The position numbers and the translations under genes were made by a program. Positions 21,584-31,012 of a stretch of DNA of 44,409 nucleotides are shown in pieces (positions within the stretch are counted from its first letter, which is position 1; every line of letters begins with the position of its first letter). The DNA is from Tissierellia bacterium (GTDB taxonomy: Bacteria > Bacillota > Clostridia > Tissierellales > Tepidimicrobiaceae). A model generated the notes under the pieces. It was not told the DNA's origin, searched no databases, and saw nothing but the letters and a program-made list of their open reading frames with translations. The DNA lies in the NCBI GenBank assembly GCA_012728075.1, contig JAAYFV010000181.1, forward strand, positions 1 through 44,409. Reading direction: 5' to 3'.

Positions 21584-22726
21584 ATGATTTATTTTGACAA
21601 TGCCGCTACATCTTTTCCTAAACCAAATATAGTTTATGATTCTATTTTGAAAGCTATGAAAGAATATGGTGCAAATCCTGGTAGATCTGGACATAAACTA
21701 GCATTGAAACTTGGGAGAGAAATATTTAAAACTAGGGAATTGATTTCCAAACTATTTAATATAGATAATCCTATGAATATTGTATTTACTTTTAATTGTA
21801 CAGAGAGCTTAAATATTGGAATTAAAGGTATATTAAAGAAAGGAGATCATGTAATTACTACCTCTATGGAACATAATTCAGTTTTGAGGCCTTTGATGGA
21901 TTTAAAAAAAGAAGGGGTAGAAGTTACTATAGTCAAAGGGGATTCAAAGGGTAGAATCAATCCTGAGGATATTGAAAAAAGCATCAAAAAAAACACTAAG
22001 TTAATAATAACTACCCATGTGTCCAATTTAACTGGAACTATTATGCCCATAGAAAGAATTGGAAAAATTGCTAAGGAAAATGGTGTATATTATTTAGTAG
22101 ATGCAGCTCAATCAGCTGGAATATATGATATAGATGTAAAAAAAATGAATATAGATATATTAGCTTTCCCTGGACATAAGAGCTTACTTGGTCCTCAAGG
22201 AACAGGGGGTCTATACATAAGGGAGGATTTGGATGTAAAGGAGTTAAAACAAGGAGGTACTGGTAGTATATCTCATCTATTGGAACAGCCAGAGGTTAGG
22301 CCAGATAAATATGAAAGTGGAACTCCTAATGGTCCAGGAATAGTCGGATTAGGAGCAGGTATTAAATATATTTTACAAGAAGGGGTAGAAAATATTAGAA
22401 AGTATGAAGAAGAATTGACTAAACATTTCATTGAAGAAGCTTTAAAGATAGATGGGGTAAAGGTATATGGTCCATTAAACATAAACGAGCAAGGAGCTGT
22501 AGTACCGATTAATATTGGATATGAGGATTCTTCAGAAGTTAGCTTTATATTAGATGAATATTATAATATATGTGTAAGACCAGGATTGCATTGTGCTCCT
22601 CTTGCCCATAAAACCATAGGAACCTTTGAACAAGGTGTTGTAAGGTTTAGTTTTGGTTTTTATAATACCCATGATGAAATAGAAAAAGGGATAAAAGCTA
22701 TCAGAGAAATATCCAAGGAAATTTAA
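21584..22726 (+). CDS. Class V aminotransferase / cysteine desulfurase family protein
   Basis: MIYFDNAATSFPKP; VDAAQSAG; FPGHKSLLGPQGTGG; RPGLHCAP. Confidence 0.94.
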   Translation: MIYFDNAATSFPKPNIVYDSILKAMKEYGANPGRSGHKLALKLGREIFKTRELISKLFNIDNPMNIVFTFNCTESLNIGIKGILKKGDHVITTSMEHNSVLRPLMDLKKEGVEVTIVKGDSKGRINPEDIEKSIKKNTKLIITTHVSNLTGTIMPIERIGKIAKENGVYYLVDAAQSAGIYDIDVKKMNIDILAFPGHKSLLGPQGTGGLYIREDLDVKELKQGGTGSISHLLEQPEVRPDKYESGTPNGPGIVGLGAGIKYILQEGVENIRKYEEELTKHFIEEALKIDGVKVYGPLNINEQGAVVPINIGYEDSSEVSFILDEYYNICVRPGLHCAPLAHKTIGTFEQGVVRFSFGFYNTHDEIEKGIKAIREISKEI

Positions 22727-22742
22727 GAAAGGGGAAATACAG

Positions 22743-23261
22743 ATGGATCAAGCACGAGAATTAGTTAGAATATATAATATTGAAATCATATTAGGTTTAT
22801 TGGTAGCTTTCCTAGTGTTATTGGCTTTATATCTGATTGCTGAAATTAGAATTTCAAAATTAAAGGATAGATATAATCAGTTGGTGAGAGGTTATGATGG
22901 AATAGATATTGAAGATCTTCTAATAAAAAATAGCTCAGAAATAGATGAGCTAAAAAGGGAAATTACTAATCTAAATAAGGAATTAGACAGTTTAGAAATG
23001 AAACTTACTTTTGCAATTCAAAAAGTAGGTTTTGTGAGGTATAATGCTTTTGGTGATATGGGTTCAGAGCTTAGTTTTTCCATAGCATTTTTGGATAATT
23101 TTTTAAATGGTTTTATACTCACTAGTATTTATGGCCGAGAACATTCTACTTGTTATGCAAAGCCAATAAAAGATGGAAAATCAATATATCCATTATCTGT
23201 TGAGGAGATACAAGCTATAGATAGAGCAATTAAAGGGGAAGATTATGCAAAATCTATTTAG
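22743..23261 (+). CDS. DUF4446 family membrane-anchored protein
   Basis: N-terminal TM, coiled coil, VGFVRYNAFGDMGSELSFSIAFLD...SIYGREHSTCYAKPI. Confidence 0.88.
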   Translation: MDQARELVRIYNIEIILGLLVAFLVLLALYLIAEIRISKLKDRYNQLVRGYDGIDIEDLLIKNSSEIDELKREITNLNKELDSLEMKLTFAIQKVGFVRYNAFGDMGSELSFSIAFLDNFLNGFILTSIYGREHSTCYAKPIKDGKSIYPLSVEEIQAIDRAIKGEDYAKSI

Positions 23262-23275
23262 ATAGGAGGAACTAT

Positions 23276-24157
23276 GTGGATAGAAGACTTTTTATAATAA
23301 ATCCAGTAGCAGGTGGGGGAAAAGCTAAAAAACTCTTACCTGTAATAGATAAGTATATGGTTAAAACAGGTAAAATATACGATATAGTGCTGACTAGTAG
23401 GCCTAAAGAAGCTACTATTATATCTAAACAAGCTATAGAAAAAGGTTACACTACTATAGTTGCTGTAGGTGGAGATGGTACAATAAATGAAGTTGCTATA
23501 GGTATATTGGAATCTGGAAAAGGCACTTTAGGAATAATTCCAAGGGGTACTGGAAATGATTTAGCAAGAACACTTAATATTCCTTTTGACCCTATAGAAG
23601 CTATGGATATTATTATTAAAGGGAATAAAAAACAAATAGATATTGGCTTTGTAAATAATAATCCATTTTTGAATATTGCTAGTATTGGATTGGATTCAGA
23701 AGTAGTTAAAAATACTGAGAAGATAAAAATAAGAATAAGATCTAGAATCGCCTATGTTTTTGGAGTATTAAGTACACTATTTAATTTTAAAGATAAAAGG
23801 GTTCAGTTGGAAATAGATGATGTATCTATGGATAAGAATATATTTTTAATAGCTGTGGGAAATGGAAAGTATTATGGTGGTGGTTTGAAAATATTGCCTA
23901 TGGCTATTGCAGAGGATGGGTATTTTCATGTATGTGTTATTAATAAAGCTTCTAAAATAAAGTTATTATTTCTATTTCCTTCAATATTTAAAGGCAAACA
24001 TATTAAGTTTAGAAAAGATGTGGAGATATTTAAAGCTAAGAAGATAAAAATTGTAACAGAAGAAAAAACTTATTTAAATATAGATGGAGAAATATATGAT
24101 AATGAAAAGGAAACTTTATTTAAGGTAGGAGATAAGAGATTAACTGTATTTTGCTAA
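23276..24157 (+). CDS. Diacylglycerol kinase-like lipid kinase (YegS/DagK family; GTG start)
   Basis: IINPVAGGGKAKKLLP; VAVGGDGTINEVAIG; GIIPRGTGNDLARTL. Confidence 0.95.
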   Translation: MDRRLFIINPVAGGGKAKKLLPVIDKYMVKTGKIYDIVLTSRPKEATIISKQAIEKGYTTIVAVGGDGTINEVAIGILESGKGTLGIIPRGTGNDLARTLNIPFDPIEAMDIIIKGNKKQIDIGFVNNNPFLNIASIGLDSEVVKNTEKIKIRIRSRIAYVFGVLSTLFNFKDKRVQLEIDDVSMDKNIFLIAVGNGKYYGGGLKILPMAIAEDGYFHVCVINKASKIKLLFLFPSIFKGKHIKFRKDVEIFKAKKIKIVTEEKTYLNIDGEIYDNEKETLFKVGDKRLTVFC

Positions 24158-24158
24158 T

Positions 24159-24189
24159 AATATGAGTAGCTCTAAGGGCTACTCATATT
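24159..24189. terminator. Bidirectional terminator between convergent genes
   Basis: AATATGAGTAGC-tctaagg-GCTACTCATATT. Confidence 0.8.
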
Positions 24190-24762
24190 GTCTTTATCCT
24201 CATAATAGAGTTTAAATAGGGCTATATTTATACTTTTAGCAATAATCTCTGCCATATTCATGACTAAACCTAATCTAGTATTTTGTAATACCATATATTC
24301 CATTATACCTCCAACATTTACGATTCCTGTAATACTTATATCCCCAATAGAGGGGAGGTTTTTATTAACACCTAAACCTGGTTTCAATGGACCTTTGTTA
24401 ATGTTTACATACCCTATTTTATTAAAACTTCCCAAAGATGCGTCTATGGCTAAAATGAAGGGATTCCTATAGGTTGAATTTATTTTATTGATAGTATCTT
24501 CTAAATTTTTTGCATGAACTGGTTGGTCTAAAGTTCCCAAAAGATGGACTTTTTCATAGGAAGATATATAAGGTTTTAATTTATATCCTACAATTGGGCC
24601 AAGGGAATCTCCAGTAGATCTATCAGTACCTATACATAATATGATTAGTTCCTGATAGGTTTCAATACTTGAATATAGATGTTCAAATATGCTTTTAGAT
24701 ATATTCATAATAGCATAAGGCGATTTTATATTTACATAATCTTTACAAACAATACCTGTCAT
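24172..24762 (-). CDS. yyaC: Spore protease YyaC (DUF1256)
   Basis: ILCIGTDRSTGDSLGPIVGYKL; LAIDASLGSFNKIGYVNI; GLGVNKNLPSIGDISITGIVN. Confidence 0.92.
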   Translation of the reverse strand: MTGIVCKDYVNIKSPYAIMNISKSIFEHLYSSIETYQELIILCIGTDRSTGDSLGPIVGYKLKPYISSYEKVHLLGTLDQPVHAKNLEDTINKINSTYRNPFILAIDASLGSFNKIGYVNINKGPLKPGLGVNKNLPSIGDISITGIVNVGGIMEYMVLQNTRLGLVMNMAEIIAKSINIALFKLYYEDKDNMSSP

Positions 24763-24866
24763 ATCAAACCTCCTGCTTACTTTCTATAGTAAATATTATG
24801 ACTTATATCTATATATTAGAAGTATATCCATATAGTGAAAATAAATACTAAATAGTTTTCAGATAG

Positions 24867-24912
24867 AGTTAATAATAAAATATTAACAAATCTTAATATT
24901 TTATTATTAACT
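24867..24912. repeat. Perfect 20-bp-arm AT-rich inverted repeat
   Basis: AGTTAATAATAAAATATTAA-caaatc-TTAATATTTTATTATTAACT. Confidence 0.85.
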
Positions 24913-25020
24913 AAAAAATAGAATGAAATAACTAGCTAAACCCATTGAAATCATGAGACTTTTTCAGAAAGGTATATAAACAGAAAAATTGAATATAATA
25001 AAATAGACAGGCTTAAGTTG

Positions 25021-25048
25021 TTGAAAAAAATTTATGCTGTGTTATAAT
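25021..25048 (+). promoter_or_regulatory. Putative SigA promoter of the M23 peptidase gene
   Basis: TTGAAA (25021-25026), 16-bp spacer, TATAAT (25043-25048). Confidence 0.6.
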
Positions 25049-25069
25049 TATTTCTAGTAATTGCAAAAT

Positions 25070-25097
25070 GGTTACAAAAGTGTTACAAAAGTCTTAA
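25070..25097 (+). promoter_or_regulatory. Imperfect WalR-box-like direct repeats upstream of the M23 peptidase gene
   Basis: GGTTAC-AAAAG-TGTTAC-AAAAG-TCTTAA, 11-bp period (consensus TGTWAH-N5-TGTWAH). Confidence 0.5.
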
Positions 25098-25150
25098 TAA
25101 AAAATAAAAATGGTTTTAAGGCTATTTTAAAATAGGGAGGTACTAAAACC

Positions 25151-26596
25151 ATGGATGAACAAAATCATATGGGAATGGGAAGCACTAGCCCCCCCATAGA
25201 AACAAAAGTATCCCTTGAAGAAATAAAGAACGTAGCAAATGAATTTAGAGACAGATTCAATTTTAAGAAAATGCTTATAATTATAATGTTAATTGTAATA
25301 GCTAGCTTATCTTTTATAGCATACAAAGTTAATGAGATAAGGACTAGGGCTTTTATAGTAAGCTTTGGGAATGAGAAGATAGGGATTGTTAGGGATAAAG
25401 AACAAGTACTAAATATATTAGAAGATATTAGACAAGAATTAGTGCGTACATATGATATAGATATAGTGTTGAATAAAAATATTTCTTTTGAAGATACCCA
25501 CGCTAAAGATAATATGTTGGTATCTAACGATAAGCTAAGGGAAAACATTAAATCTAGAATGACTTTTTTAGTCGGTGGATATGTGTTGTTAATAGACAAT
25601 AAAGAAGTGGGTGCTACGAAGACTAAGGAGGATTTAGAAGAAATACTAGAAGAGATTAAAGCCTCCTATACAGAAGATGAAAAAATTGATGGAGATATAA
25701 AGGAAGTCAAATTTGTTGAGGACATAAAAGTTGAAAAAAGGAATATACCTTTAAATAAGTTAATGGACAAAGATGATCTCCTGAAATATATTCAAACAGG
25801 AACAGAAGAGATAAGAACTCATATTGTTGAGGTAGGGGAAAGTCTTTGGACTATATCAAAAATTTATGATATACCTGTAGAAAATTTAATAGAAGCTAAT
25901 CCAGATAAAAATCCAGATGAATTACAGATAGGTGACGAAATAAAATTGCTAGTACCTAAGTCAATGGTAACAGTGGCAACTATTGAGGAAGTTAAGTATA
26001 AGGAAAAAATTGATTATGAAGTAAAAATTGAACATGATAACAATATGTATAAGACAGAGAAAAAGGTAAAGGTTAAAGGTTCTCAAGGGGAAAAGGAAAT
26101 ATTTGCAAAAGTAGTAAGACATAATGGAGTAATTGTAGATAAAGAGATATTAGAAGAAAAAATTTTAGAAAAGCCTGTTAATGAGTTAGTAGTGAAGGGT
26201 ACAAAGGAAGTACCTAAAACTGTAGCTACTGGTGCATTTCTCATGCCCACTAGAGGTTCTATAAGTTCAAGATATGGAATGAGAAATGGTCGTATGCATA
26301 GAGGCTTAGATATTTCTGCTAGCATAGGAACTCCTATTAAGGCTGCTGATGGTGGTAAAGTTGTGTTTGCTGGGAGAAGAGGTGCATATGGCAATCTAGT
26401 GGAGATAGATCATGGCAACGGTTATGTTACTAGATATGGACATTGTAGTAGTATAAATGTTAAAGTTGGAGAAAGAGTTTATAAAGGTCAGGTTATAGCT
26501 AAAGTAGGGAATACTGGTAGATCTACTGGTTCTCATCTGCATTTTGAAATATTAAGAAATGGTAGAAATCAAAATCCAGCAAATTATGTGAGATAA
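25151..26596 (+). CDS. M23 family peptidoglycan endopeptidase with TM, LysM and G5 domains
   Basis: LysM HIVEVGESLWTISKIYDIPVENLIEANP; G5-like KVKGSQGEKEIFAKVVRHNG; M23 RGLDISASIGTPIKAADGGKVVFAG...SHLHFEI. Confidence 0.95.
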   Translation: MDEQNHMGMGSTSPPIETKVSLEEIKNVANEFRDRFNFKKMLIIIMLIVIASLSFIAYKVNEIRTRAFIVSFGNEKIGIVRDKEQVLNILEDIRQELVRTYDIDIVLNKNISFEDTHAKDNMLVSNDKLRENIKSRMTFLVGGYVLLIDNKEVGATKTKEDLEEILEEIKASYTEDEKIDGDIKEVKFVEDIKVEKRNIPLNKLMDKDDLLKYIQTGTEEIRTHIVEVGESLWTISKIYDIPVENLIEANPDKNPDELQIGDEIKLLVPKSMVTVATIEEVKYKEKIDYEVKIEHDNNMYKTEKKVKVKGSQGEKEIFAKVVRHNGVIVDKEILEEKILEKPVNELVVKGTKEVPKTVATGAFLMPTRGSISSRYGMRNGRMHRGLDISASIGTPIKAADGGKVVFAGRRGAYGNLVEIDHGNGYVTRYGHCSSINVKVGERVYKGQVIAKVGNTGRSTGSHLHFEILRNGRNQNPANYVR

Positions 26597-26622
26597 AGAG
26601 GAAGACTTTCTTCCTCTTTTTT
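26595..26622. terminator. Intrinsic terminator between convergent genes
   Basis: AAAGAGGAAG-acttt-CTTCCTCTTTTTT. Confidence 0.85.
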
Positions 26623-26631
26623 AATTAGAAA

Positions 26632-27918
26632 CTAATGGCGAGGACTATCGAGTAAAAATAGTACCATTAATAATATGATGATATTTTCAAAAAAATCTTC
26701 TTTTAAATCTGTATGTTTTGAGAATCTTCCATTTTTATAAGGACTATTATTTTCAAGAAATAATAGTTTTAAGTTTAGCATACCTGCACCTTGTGTTTCT
26801 CTAGAATCATTAAGATCAACACATGAACCTAATAATTTTTTCTTCACTTCTTCAGGTTTAAGATCACCATATTTGTTTAGCAATAATGCCACTGTACCAG
26901 ATACTAGTGGTGAAGCCATGGAAGTGCCACTTAAAGGGGAATAACCGTCTAATTTTGTGCTTGATAAGGAATTTATATTTACTCCAGGAGCTACTATATC
27001 AGGTTTTAAAAGGCCTTCATTAGTTGGGCCACGACTAGAAAAGCTGGCAATACTATCATCCATTGGGTTTATAGTCCTTTTATCATCAACAGCTCCTACT
27101 GTTATAGCCTTTGGATTAATGCCTGGAGACAATATGCTTCTTTCATTAGGGCCATTGTTACCAGCAGCAACTACAACTATGATTCCACTGTTTACAGCTT
27201 CTGTTACAGCTTTACATAGAGGGTCTTTTTTATAAGAGTTGTTGGCAGGGCTCCCAATAGATAGATTTAGTATCTTTGTATTATATTTATCTTTGGTTTC
27301 TATAACATAGGATATGGCCTTAATAATAGTAGAAGTATTTCCACTGCCTTCATTATCTAATGCTTTTATAGCTAATATATTGGATTCGGGAGCTATACCA
27401 GTATATTTACCCCTAGAAGAATATCCATTTCCAGCAATAATTCCAGCTACATGGGTTCCATGACCATTATCATCATAGGGGGTAGATTTATTGTTTATAA
27501 AATCAACAAAGTCAATAATACGATTATTTGGTCTTACTAAATCTTGATGGAGCACTATTCCTGTATCTATAACAGCAGTAGTGATGCCTTCTCCTTTATA
27601 TCCCATATCAATAGGGATGCTTCCTTCTATTGTGGGAATAGCTATATCTAATTGAGTATATACTTTGGAATCAAAGCTAATATATTGTATTTCAGGACTA
27701 TTAGACAATTTGTAAATCATATTAGTTGTTAAGTTGCACGCAACTCCATTAATCAATGGTAGATTAGATTTTATTCTTGTAGATAAATTTTTAATCCCAT
27801 CTATTAATTTACTATCTTTATAGGCTAATTGGACTATTACAGGCAATTCCTCTTGTGACTGGGACATAATCTTAGCACTGAGTATTGGGCATATTTTAGA
27901 ATTATTCATATTTCTCAT
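26632..27918 (-). CDS. S8 (subtilisin) family serine peptidase
   Basis: AVIDTGIVLHQDL, DDNGHGTHVAGIIAG, SGTSMASPLVSGTVALLL. Confidence 0.95.
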   Translation of the reverse strand: MRNMNNSKICPILSAKIMSQSQEELPVIVQLAYKDSKLIDGIKNLSTRIKSNLPLINGVACNLTTNMIYKLSNSPEIQYISFDSKVYTQLDIAIPTIEGSIPIDMGYKGEGITTAVIDTGIVLHQDLVRPNNRIIDFVDFINNKSTPYDDNGHGTHVAGIIAGNGYSSRGKYTGIAPESNILAIKALDNEGSGNTSTIIKAISYVIETKDKYNTKILNLSIGSPANNSYKKDPLCKAVTEAVNSGIIVVVAAGNNGPNERSILSPGINPKAITVGAVDDKRTINPMDDSIASFSSRGPTNEGLLKPDIVAPGVNINSLSSTKLDGYSPLSGTSMASPLVSGTVALLLNKYGDLKPEEVKKKLLGSCVDLNDSRETQGAGMLNLKLLFLENNSPYKNGRFSKHTDLKEDFFENIIILLMVLFLLDSPRH

Positions 27919-27972
27919 AAAACCACCTTCCTTGTTTTATTCTATGCATTAAATTCTAAAAAAGTGCCCAAA

Positions 27973-28000
27973 GATAAAAAAGCCCTAGGGCTTTTTTATC
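27973..28000 (-). terminator. Intrinsic terminator of the P-type ATPase gene (28-bp perfect palindrome)
   Basis: GATAAAAAAGCCCT|AGGGCTTTTTTATC overlapping the stop codon. Confidence 0.82.
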
Positions 28001-30683
28001 TTTTTCTTATAAACAATTTATATATTTCACCTACCGCAAGAGGAATGAATGAATGTAGAATAACTATTTGCCAATCTAAAAAACCTAATGGATAAGTTTC
28101 AAATATAGGTTGCAAAATAGGTAAGTATACTACTGCAATTAGTAATATAAAAGAAACAATAGTAGCATAGGTTAGAGTTCTATTAGAAAATACACCTATT
28201 TCAAATATAGTATGTTTTTCCGATCTACTAGAATAAGCTCTTAATAATTCTGCTGTAATTAAAGTTGCAAAGGTTATAGTTCTAGGTATTGTAAGGTTTT
28301 GAGTACCGTAAGTTTTTAATCCCCATTTGTAAGCTAACAGTGAGCCTATAGCGATAGCACTACTTTGAAATATGATAGCTCTAACCATTCCTTTATCCAA
28401 TATAGATTCTTCTGGATCTCTGGGAGGGATTTCCATTATTTCTGGATCTCCTTTTTCAACACCTAGTGCTAAAGCAGGAAAACTATCTGTTACTAGATTT
28501 AACCAGAGTAATTGTATAGGTATAAGGGGAACAGGTAAATTAAATAATATACTAAGAAATACAATCAATATTTCTCCTATATTACAGGATAATAAGAAAA
28601 AAACAAATTTTTTAATATTACTGTATATTATCCTACCCTCTTCTACAGCTGCTACAATACTAGCAAAGTTGTCATCAGTTAATATTACTTCAGCAGTATT
28701 TTTTGCTACATCAGTACCGGTAATTCCCATTGCTACGCCTATATCTGCTCTTTTTAAAGCTAAAGCATCGTTAACTCCGTCTCCAGTCATAGCTGCAATT
28801 TCTCCATTAGCTTTTAATGCGGAAATTATCCTTACTTTGTGTTCTGGCGATACTCTGGCATATACCCTTTTGTGTTTTACCAGTTCTTTTAGTTCTTCAT
28901 CAGAGATATTATCTAATTCTTTACCCATAATAGCTTCATCTTCTTGCTTTGCAATGCCTAATTCCTTTGCAATAGCAAAAGCAGTTTCTTTATAATCCCC
29001 AGTAATCATGATAGTTTTAATTCCTGCTTTTTTGCAAAGCTTTATAGCTTCTTTAGCTTCTTCTCTTGGTGGGTCTATCATACCAACGAGGCCAGCAAAT
29101 ACCATTTTATTTTCTATTGTTTCCCATGTAATATTATCAGGCAATTCATCATGTTCTTTAAAAGCGAAAGCTAGAACTCTTAAGGCTTTTTTTGAAAACT
29201 GGTTATTTATATCCAATATTTCTTCTCTTAATTTATTTGTTAATGGCTTTATTTCTCCATTAAGATATATAGCATTACATCTACTAATTATTATATCTGG
29301 TGCACCTTTAGTAAAAGAGACTATCCTATTAGGGATATAATTTTTATGAAATGTAGTCATCATTTTTCTTCCTGAATCAAAAGGAATTTCGTCAATTCGT
29401 GGGAATCTCTTATTTATTTCATCTTTATATATATCTCCTTTTCCAGCTAATGTAATTAAAGCTCCTTCAGTAGGATCTCCTAAAATTCTATAGCCTTCAT
29501 GGTTTTTTTCTAAAGTTGCATCATTACATAAAGCGCCAATAGTAATTAGCGTATTTAGACCAATTATATCTTTAGGTTCAACTGGATTTCCATCAATTCT
29601 AAAATCTCCTTCAGGTTCATATCCAGTTCCCGTTACATCAAATACTTTTCCATCAGTATAAGCTTTAACTACGGTCATTTCATTTTGGGTTAGGGTGCCT
29701 GTTTTATCAGAGCAGATAACAGTAGTACAACCTAAAGTTTCAACAGCAAGTAATTTTTTTACAATAGCATTTCGTTTAACCATTCGATTCATGCCTAAAG
29801 CAAGTACAATAGTAACTATAGCAGGTAATCCCTCTGGTATTGCAGCTACAGCAAGGCTAATAGCTACCATAAACATCTCCAGTAAATCCCTACCTTGAAA
29901 TATACCTAAGGCAAACACAAGAATACATACAATTATACAGGCTATACCTAGATACTTACCTAGTTTATTTAAATTTTTCTGTAAAGGTGTAGGATCTTCA
30001 TCGAAAGTTTGAATCATTGTAGCTATTTTTCCTATTTCTGTGTCATGACCTGTACTTACCACTATTCCTTTTCCTCTACCATAGGTAACAATGGTACTCA
30101 TAAAGGCCATATTTGTCCTGTCTCCTAGGGCAACATCTTTTTCAAATATGGCATTACTATCTTTTTCTACAGGGACTGACTCACCAGTTAATGATGCTTC
30201 TTCAATCTTTAAATTGGAACTTTGTACTAATCTTAAATCAGCGGGAACTATATCCCCAGATTCTAGTAGTACTATATCTCCTGGTACTAAAGAATTTGCA
30301 GGTACTGTAGTAACATTACCATCTCTTATAACTTTTGCATTGGGGGCTGCCATCTTTTTTAAAGCTTCTAAAGCTTTTTCAGCTTTACCTTCTTGATATA
30401 ATCCCAATAAGGCATTGATAATCACTATAGCTAGTATTACAATTGCATCTGCCCTTTCCCCTACAGCAAAGGATATAATACTTGCTATAATTAGTATTAT
30501 TACTAAAAAATCCTTAAATTGAGCCATTAATTTAGATATAAAACTTTTCCTATCTTCTTCTTTTAACTCATTTGGACCATATTTTTTTATACGATCTTCT
30601 GCTTCATTTTGAGTAAGTCCTTCATCGATAGAAGTTTGAAGTTGAGATAGTATTTCGTCTTTAGTTTTTTTGTACCATTCCAT
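27996..30683 (-). CDS. P2A-type cation-transporting ATPase (Ca2+ and/or Mn2+ export)
   Basis: CSDKTGTLTQNEMTV, TGDGVNDALALKRADIGVAMG, PEGLPAIVTIVLALG; cation ATPase N- and C-terminal domains. Confidence 0.95.
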   Translation of the reverse strand: MEWYKKTKDEILSQLQTSIDEGLTQNEAEDRIKKYGPNELKEEDRKSFISKLMAQFKDFLVIILIIASIISFAVGERADAIVILAIVIINALLGLYQEGKAEKALEALKKMAAPNAKVIRDGNVTTVPANSLVPGDIVLLESGDIVPADLRLVQSSNLKIEEASLTGESVPVEKDSNAIFEKDVALGDRTNMAFMSTIVTYGRGKGIVVSTGHDTEIGKIATMIQTFDEDPTPLQKNLNKLGKYLGIACIIVCILVFALGIFQGRDLLEMFMVAISLAVAAIPEGLPAIVTIVLALGMNRMVKRNAIVKKLLAVETLGCTTVICSDKTGTLTQNEMTVVKAYTDGKVFDVTGTGYEPEGDFRIDGNPVEPKDIIGLNTLITIGALCNDATLEKNHEGYRILGDPTEGALITLAGKGDIYKDEINKRFPRIDEIPFDSGRKMMTTFHKNYIPNRIVSFTKGAPDIIISRCNAIYLNGEIKPLTNKLREEILDINNQFSKKALRVLAFAFKEHDELPDNITWETIENKMVFAGLVGMIDPPREEAKEAIKLCKKAGIKTIMITGDYKETAFAIAKELGIAKQEDEAIMGKELDNISDEELKELVKHKRVYARVSPEHKVRIISALKANGEIAAMTGDGVNDALALKRADIGVAMGITGTDVAKNTAEVILTDDNFASIVAAVEEGRIIYSNIKKFVFFLLSCNIGEILIVFLSILFNLPVPLIPIQLLWLNLVTDSFPALALGVEKGDPEIMEIPPRDPEESILDKGMVRAIIFQSSAIAIGSLLAYKWGLKTYGTQNLTIPRTITFATLITAELLRAYSSRSEKHTIFEIGVFSNRTLTYATIVSFILLIAVVYLPILQPIFETYPLGFLDWQIVILHSFIPLAVGEIYKLFIRKR

Positions 30684-30805
30684 ATTTGATCTTCCTTTCT
30701 ATTTTATTTTTATTATTCCACTACGCAAAAGATTTAAACTTGATTGTTATGTTTTGGAAAACGTTGATTAATGCATATAAAATTGTTAAAATGTAATATG
30801 GTAGC

Positions 30806-30846
30806 AAAAAGACCTTTGTTTAAACGTATTAGTTTAAACAAAGGTC
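30806..30846 (-). terminator. Riboswitch expression-platform terminator
   Basis: On the minus strand: GACCTTTGTTTAAAC-taatac-GTTTAAACAAAGGTC-TTTTT, sharing sequence with the 3' side of the aptamer. Confidence 0.85.
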
Positions 30847-30927
30847 TTGCTACCTATAATCATAGGATAATCAGCCGGGATTTATCCGTATTGACGACTG
30901 ATTATTTGTAAAGCTACTCCCCCTTGA
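30837..30927 (-). ncRNA. yybP-ykoY (Mn2+) riboswitch aptamer
   Basis: Minus strand AAGGGGGAGTAGC...AGTCGTCAATACGG...CCGGCTGATTATC...GGTAGCAAGACCTTTG matches yybP-ykoY conserved segments. Confidence 0.9.
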
Positions 30928-31012
30928 TAAGAATATTATATAACAAGTACATATTTACTTCAATAGTATATAGATAGATTTTACCATATAATTTATAAAA
31001 GGGGGTGCTAAC

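Noticed and set aside
30811-30846. Stand-alone terminator of an upstream plus-strand gene
   Set aside because: There is no plus-strand gene ending here; the stem is the expression platform of the minus-strand riboswitch.
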